From: Halovenus sp.
Lineage (GTDB): Archaea; Halobacteriota; Halobacteria; Halobacteriales; Haloarculaceae
Length of the DNA: 9,213 nucleotides
Direction of reading: 5' to 3'
Assembly: GCA_028274925.1 (NCBI GenBank)
Contig: JAQCNR010000462.1
Span: 1-9,213 of the forward strand
This document shows, piece after piece, positions 5,676-9,213 of the stretch. The notes below the pieces were generated by a model that ran no database searches, was not told the DNA's origin, and worked only from the letters and a program-made list of their open reading frames with translations. Position numbers and translations under genes: made by a program. How positions within the stretch are numbered: position 1 is the stretch's first letter; every line of letters starts with the position of its first letter.

Positions 5676-5957
5676 TCTGCCACTTCCGGGAATCAGGGCT
5701 CGGGGTCATGCTCGGAAGTTGCCTCCCAACAGAAACGGATACGATTGACTAATTGGTCGGGCTGTTCTGCAAAGCGTCGCTCGCCTGACGCTCGGCCTCG
5801 GTGAAGTTCGGACGGGCTTGCGGTAATTACTCTGTCCAGCGTCTCCCTAGTTACTCCAACCGTCGTTAGTTGACCGCCATGGAGAGACCGCTGAAAGGCG
5901 ACAACTACTGCCCTCACTCGGGTGAATCACCGAGCGAAACGCGTGGGGTCGTCCAGC

Positions 5958-6257
5958 TTATTCGCCGTCGAGCGGTTGGCCCCGGCGGTTGATGCGGGTG
6001 GCTGGAAGGCCAGCGCGCTCGGCGTGTTCTTCGATTGCAGTTTCGCTCTCGGCCTGATAATGACAGAATGTGCCGGTTATTTTGTCGTCTTCGTTCGTGA
6101 GCACTTCAGATTTGACCCACCGGATGCCAACGCCTTCGTCTCGGAGTTCCTGAAGCGCTTCACCGGACTGTTCGCCAGCCGCCTCTAAGTCCTCCTCGGT
6201 AATCGGAGCATCAAGGTCACGGAGGATCAGAAAGTCCTCCAACTCTTGCTCGGACAT
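5958..6257 (-). CDS. DUF4242 family protein (SCO4226-like)
   Basis: A 99-residue protein matching the DUF4242 pattern: an opening FLILRDLDAPITEEDL segment, a helix (25-39), a strand with IRWVKSEV (45-52), then FCHYQAESETAIEEHAERAGLPATRI (64-89), the typical C-terminal strand-helix-Pro end. The family includes the small ferredoxin-like nickel-binding protein SCO4226 of Streptomyces; whether this member binds metal is unknown, since the family is largely uncharacterised. The frame extends to a GTG at 6269, but the ATG at 6257 lies about 29 nt from an AT-rich box and is preferred. It has no close gene neighbour on either side, so context says nothing about its role. Confidence 0.85.
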   Translation of the reverse strand: MSEQELEDFLILRDLDAPITEEDLEAAGEQSGEALQELRDEGVGIRWVKSEVLTNEDDKITGTFCHYQAESETAIEEHAERAGLPATRINRRGQPLDGE

Positions 6258-6638
6258 GGCTACTTCCACATACGCCGTGCTAAATGTTAACTCCTAGTGG
6301 TCCGGTAGATATCGTCCTACTGAGTGAAGGACACAAGTAAGCCTCACTGGTTCCGAAAAAATGGAGCAGATGGACTCTCGACGCTGGATACACTCTCTGA
6401 AGTTGTGCGCAGGCTCAGGCGAGTGTCGCCAGAGCGGTTCAAACTTCTATGACGCACGGCTCAATACTATCGACGCAGCGTTTGTCTGCCCAGTAGCTAC
6501 GTGCGCCAGAGAGCGGACTCACCGACAGAGATCAAAGTTGGACCCATGTCTGTGTTCTCCGTCGGTAACAGACAACTCTCCACGACCCAGAGCGAACCGA
6601 TACAGTTCGTCGGGTGCTCCACCTCGGACAGAGACAGG
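6258..6638. other. Gene-poor stretch with one doubtful 42-codon frame
   Basis: Apart from the promoter of the DUF4242 gene at its left end, I see no secure gene. One plus-strand frame, 6324-6452 (GTG start, 42 residues, ending RLRRVSPERFKLL), reads more like protein than its surroundings and could be a small gene or a fragment. It has no TATA box at the right distance. The longer plus frame from 6361 is Cys/Ser/Arg-rich and not haloarchaeal in character. Confidence 0.5.
6281..6290 (-). promoter_or_regulatory. AT-rich box upstream of the DUF4242 gene
   Basis: On the minus strand this reads TTAACATTTA, centred about 29 nt before the ATG at 6257 but only about 17 nt before the alternative GTG at 6269. 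It supports the ATG start. Confidence 0.5.
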
Positions 6639-8108
6639 TCAGCGAGGTGGGTAGGTATCGTGCCAGGGATGGACGCGCTCGAATGCGCCGCTGGCAGCCA
6701 GCACGTCAGTGTCAGCGAACCTGTCACCCACAATTTGAAGACCAACTGGAAGACCGCTCTCAGTGAGCCCTGCGGGCACCGACGCTGCAGGGTGTCCAGT
6801 GAAGTTTATCGGATACGTGAGACACCAGCCGATGAGTGGGTCGACAGACTCGCCGTTAATCTCTGTCGGACCGACAGTTTGCGTGTCGGCATCGTACTCA
6901 TTCTCGACGGGTGGGACGGCAAGCGTCGGTGTCACCAACAGGTCGTAGTCGATGAAGACGTCCTGAATCGCGTCATAGACCTCGGTCCGGAGATGCTCAT
7001 CGCGCTTGTACTCGACGACGCCCATGTCCCGTGTCTCTTCGAGTAGCTCCGCGAATTCAGTACAGAGTTCCCCACGGTGGTCGCCCAGTATATCAATCCC
7101 TTCGTCTTTGAACCCTTCCACCGCAGAGTGATAGAGCATGCCAATCTGTCGAATCCAGAGATCTGCAAGCTCCTCTTGGTCGTGATTCAATCCTAGGTCG
7201 ACAGGTTCGACAGTCGCCCCGGCCGCCTCGAACGCATCGACAGCGTCATCGATGACATCCTGGACTCGGTCGTCGACAGGGAAGACATCGAAAGTGGGGC
7301 TATACGCGACGTCGAAGTCGTCTATTCCACGTCGGACGGCACCGCGATAGTCCGGGTTCTCGTCAGGGACACTCAACGGGTCGCGAGGATGAGGCCCTGC
7401 CATCACGTCAAGCATCAGCGCAGCGTCCTCGACGGTTCGCGTAATCGGTCCAGCGTGGATAGTCGGCGTATGCGAGAGGAAGGCACCGGGCCGGATTGCC
7501 TGGGCGACGCGCCCATACGATGGCTTGAATCCATACACACCGCAGAACGAGGCTGGAATCCGGACCGAGCCGCCGCCGTCGGACCCTTGCGCTATTGGCA
7601 CGATGCCATCCGCAACAGCGGCCGCACTCCCGCCGGAAGAACCACCAGCGTTCCTGTCGAGGTCGAAGGGCGTGCTCGTCGGTCCTTGAATCCGATTGTC
7701 AGTGGTTCCCTTGTGTCCAAACTCAGGTGTGTTCGTTTTCCCAACGATGATAGCGCCGGCATCTTCGAGACGCTCGACGTAGGTGGCCGAGTCTTCTGGA
7801 ACGAACTCCTCGAACGGTTTCGACCCCAAAGTATTCCGCACACCTGTCTTGAAGTCGAACAGGTCTTTGACCGCGATTGGGACGCCGTGGAGTGGGCCGA
7901 GTTCTTCTCCGGCTTCGACCGCCTCCTCGGCTTCCCGTGCTCGCTCGCGCGCTTCCTCTTCGAGGATCGTGACGAATGCATTCAGGTCCTCGTCTCGTTC
8001 GTGAATGCGGCTCAGAGCCTCCTCAACTGCCGTCACTGGCGACACGTCACCACGTCGAATTCGGGCGGCCAACTCTGTCGCCGAGCCAAGTATGATTTGT
8101 GATGACAT
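6639..8108 (-). CDS. Amidase (amidase signature family)
   Basis: A 489-residue amidase-signature hydrolase, which cleaves carboxamides with a Ser-cisSer-Lys triad. Lys81 lies in GVPIAVKDLFD, the cis-Ser is Ser157 in GGSSGGS (155-161), and the nucleophile is Ser181 in GSDGGGSVRIPASFCG; the 24-residue gap between the two serines is the family norm. Length is complete. The C-terminal PAASVPAGLTESGLPVGLQI block is typical of the family. No GatB or GatC neighbour is present, so it is probably a stand-alone amidase rather than the GatA subunit of the tRNA amidotransferase. The substrate is unknown. The frame is open to 8237, but the ATG at 8108 begins the recognisable protein. The promoter is weak (an AT-rich patch around 8130-8138). 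Confidence 0.92.
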   Translation of the reverse strand: MSSQIILGSATELAARIRRGDVSPVTAVEEALSRIHERDEDLNAFVTILEEEARERAREAEEAVEAGEELGPLHGVPIAVKDLFDFKTGVRNTLGSKPFEEFVPEDSATYVERLEDAGAIIVGKTNTPEFGHKGTTDNRIQGPTSTPFDLDRNAGGSSGGSAAAVADGIVPIAQGSDGGGSVRIPASFCGVYGFKPSYGRVAQAIRPGAFLSHTPTIHAGPITRTVEDAALMLDVMAGPHPRDPLSVPDENPDYRGAVRRGIDDFDVAYSPTFDVFPVDDRVQDVIDDAVDAFEAAGATVEPVDLGLNHDQEELADLWIRQIGMLYHSAVEGFKDEGIDILGDHRGELCTEFAELLEETRDMGVVEYKRDEHLRTEVYDAIQDVFIDYDLLVTPTLAVPPVENEYDADTQTVGPTEINGESVDPLIGWCLTYPINFTGHPAASVPAGLTESGLPVGLQIVGDRFADTDVLAASGAFERVHPWHDTYPPR

Positions 8109-8467
8109 GGCATGTAAATGTAGGACAGAATGAATGTTGAAGATTTTGGTAGCTGTCCGAACGTGGACATGCCGAGCATCACAACCGGGCCGAGTGTTTC
8201 CTATGTGACCCGGATTCAGTTCGATGACGCCAGCCAATTACCTGGCTCTATCGTCGGCAGCGAAGAACGTCTTTGAGTTGCTTCAGCATAGGAGACGCCC
8301 CGGACTGTGACGGTTTCGGCGTTGTCTGGATGAGCGCAACGAGGAACTGTCATTTCTAACTGGAGCGGCGGCTTTTCGACTAATCTCGCCGCGGCGACTA
8401 TGGACTCACAATGTTCTGTCCAGATTAGTAGCGAGGGCTGATCCGCACTGACTGTCCCGCAGACAAA
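8109..8467. other. Gene-free stretch upstream of the amidase
   Basis: No secure gene in 359 bases. The minus-strand frame that continues upstream from the amidase is His/Thr-rich and unlikely to be translated. A 28-codon plus frame at 8224-8310 (MTPANYLALSSAAKNVFELL and a short tail) is protein-like but too short to judge. The rest shows no clear structure. Confidence 0.5.
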
Positions 8468-8701
8468 TTATTCGCTTTCTGTACCGTACATCTCCGAGAT
8501 GTGGTCGACGTAGGCCTGTTTCAATGCTTCATCAGCTTTCCGTCCGAGTTCTTTTCGCTGGGACTCGGACATCCATCCGAAATTCTTCTCCAGACGGAAT
8601 GCGCTTGGATTGAAACAATTCCTGAAGATGTTGGCTTCCAGTTCAATCTCGCTTTGTGGCGTGTGGGTGTTCTTCGTGATAGATATTATATGACCTCTAC
8701 G
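8468..8701 (-). pseudogene. C-terminal fragment of an unrecognised gene, 5' end missing
   Basis: On the minus strand, an open frame of 77 codons runs from just after an in-frame TAG (8702-8704) to a TAA at 8468-8470. Its last two-thirds read like a genuine protein C-terminus: EIELEANIFRNCFNPSAF, FGWMSESQRKELGRKADEAL, then QAYVDHISEMYGTESE. There is no start codon before Met at 8572, which falls inside the conserved-looking region, so the gene appears to have lost its 5' part rather than being a small intact gene. I do not recognise the family. The alternative is a 35-residue gene starting at 8572. The overlapping plus-strand frame (8501-9007) is probably not real: it is Ser/Leu/Ile-rich and not acidic. 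Confidence 0.5.
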
Positions 8702-9023
8702 CTAATATGTACTCGCATTATTGAAATTGTATTTTTCCAGTCCCCGACTCAGGGCATCGTGTTTGTGAACGCGTCTCACAGTGCTCGACCCCGACGCATT
8801 CGCCCTGCTACGCCGCTGGACGAGTTGCTGCTCAAACCGGGCAGAGGCAGTTTAGCCGATAAAATCGCTATTTACCAGAGCAGTAGTATCAGTCACCGGA
8901 ATATCTCCGGGGAGTCGTGCAATCTGTCGCAAACTGGACCTGTCGACCACCGGGCACAAACGAACTGGGGCGGTCAATCCCTGATTTCAGAGGAACTGTT
9001 ATTGTAATCGACAGCGCGGACCA

Positions 9024-9049
9024 GAAGTAGGATATTACTAACCTACTTC
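9024..9049. repeat. Perfect 8-bp hairpin
   Basis: GAAGTAGG (9024-9031) and CCTACTTC (9042-9049) are perfect inverted repeats around a 10-nt AT-rich loop, in which two further bases could pair. It could be an operator or an RNA hairpin. Nothing nearby in the window identifies its target. Confidence 0.4.
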
Positions 9050-9171
9050 CGGCCGCTCGTCAGCACGAGGACGCGCCGAACTTGCCCCCGCTGACAGCGA
9101 TGTGCGCTGACCTGGGTTCGCGGCCGTTTCAGGTCGATCGGTAGTGTTAGAGTTACGAGACTCGTGCTGAC

Positions 9172-9208
9172 TACACGCTCTGTATCTCGCATGCCGATCC
9201 TAGCAGTT
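9172..9208 (+). repeat. Diverged copy of the 5478-5514 repeat
   Basis: Ungapped alignment of 9172-9208 with 5478-5514 gives 27 identities in 37 positions by my hand count. The best part is TACAC-x-CTCT-x-TATCT-x-GCA. The copy is in the same orientation as the left repeat of the MITE-like segment and runs close to the window's right edge, so the element it belongs to may continue outside. Confidence 0.4.
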
Positions 9209-9213
9209 CGTAA

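Larger units (their letters stand above)
5373..5957. other. Gene-free stretch of 585 bases with repeats and hairpins
   Basis: No convincing gene is present on either strand. The longest minus-strand frames are short, begin with weak starts and do not give acidic haloarchaeal-like proteins. The stretch holds a 6-bp hairpin (5424-5438), an imperfect dyad GGTTCG/CGAACC (5440-5461), and the inverted-repeat-bounded segment at 5474-5675. Beyond 5690 I see no structure. Confidence 0.6.
8702..9213. other. Gene-free stretch to the right edge
   Basis: No convincing gene in 512 bases. Plus- and minus-strand frames here are basic or Ser-rich. The stretch contains a hairpin at 9024-9049 and a diverged copy of the repeat found at 5478, running into the right edge. 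The abrupt end of the reading frame at 8702 suggests that a deletion or insertion joined unrelated DNA at about this point. Confidence 0.5.

Noticed and set aside
5693..5917. 74-codon minus-strand frame with GTG start
   Set aside because: Arg/Thr/Ser-rich, no recognisable motif and no TATA box at the right spacing; a decayed gene remnant cannot be excluded.
5922..6188. Plus-strand frame of 88 codons
   Set aside because: Antisense to the well-supported DUF4242 gene; hydrophobic and Arg/Phe-rich composition.
7389..8102. 237-codon plus-strand frame
   Set aside because: Antisense shadow of the amidase, which carries an intact catalytic triad on the other strand.
8501..9007. 168-codon plus-strand frame
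   Set aside because: Not acidic, no motif, and its first part is antisense to the more protein-like fragment at 8468-8701.
9027..9213. Minus-strand frame open through the right edge
   Set aside because: Very basic (Arg/Thr/Val-rich), unlike haloarchaeal proteins, and it overlaps the hairpin and the repeat copy.
1..9213. CRISPR array, rRNA, toxin-antitoxin or defence island
   Set aside because: No regularly spaced repeats, no rRNA-like segment, and no paired small genes or nuclease, helicase or methylase motifs were seen.

Overview
The window is almost certainly chromosomal DNA of a halophilic archaeon (class Halobacteria). Its predicted proteins are strongly acidic, rich in Asp/Glu and poor in Lys. 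Most genes have an AT-rich box about 25-30 nt upstream of the start codon and no Shine-Dalgarno, the leaderless layout typical of haloarchaea. One gene matches the haloarchaeal S-layer glycosylation enzyme AglJ. A Haloarcula-like genus is plausible but I cannot prove it from this sequence.

Positions 1-4807 are a dense block of ordinary genes. A universal stress protein and a GNAT acetyltransferase form a minus-strand pair whose stop and start overlap (ATGA). Divergent from them is a haloarchaeal protein of unknown function with a disordered acidic N-terminus and a C-terminal zinc-knuckle-like end (1012-1692), followed by a 66-residue two-helix membrane protein. That gene converges, with no spacer, on a HAD-family phosphatase. 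The phosphatase is divergent from an HSDL2-type short-chain dehydrogenase across a 59-bp shared promoter region. Then comes a small acidic protein of unknown function, which again converges with zero spacer on aglJ, the dolichyl-phosphate glycosyltransferase that starts N-glycan assembly.

Positions 4808-9213 look like accessory DNA. Isolated genes (a small cupin, a DUF4242 protein, an amidase) sit between gene-free stretches of about 360-590 bases. These stretches hold a pair of long inverted repeats bounding about 200 bp (5474-5675), a third diverged copy of the same repeat at the right edge (9172-9208), several hairpins, and the C-terminal fragment of an otherwise missing minus-strand gene (8468-8701). 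This fits repeated insertion, deletion and decay, probably involving insertion sequences, although no intact transposase is present.

I see no obvious multi-gene novel defence or metabolic system. The points most worth following up are the dispersed IR-bounded element, the stress-protein/acetyltransferase pair, the dyad next to the cupin promoter, and the orphan gene fragment.
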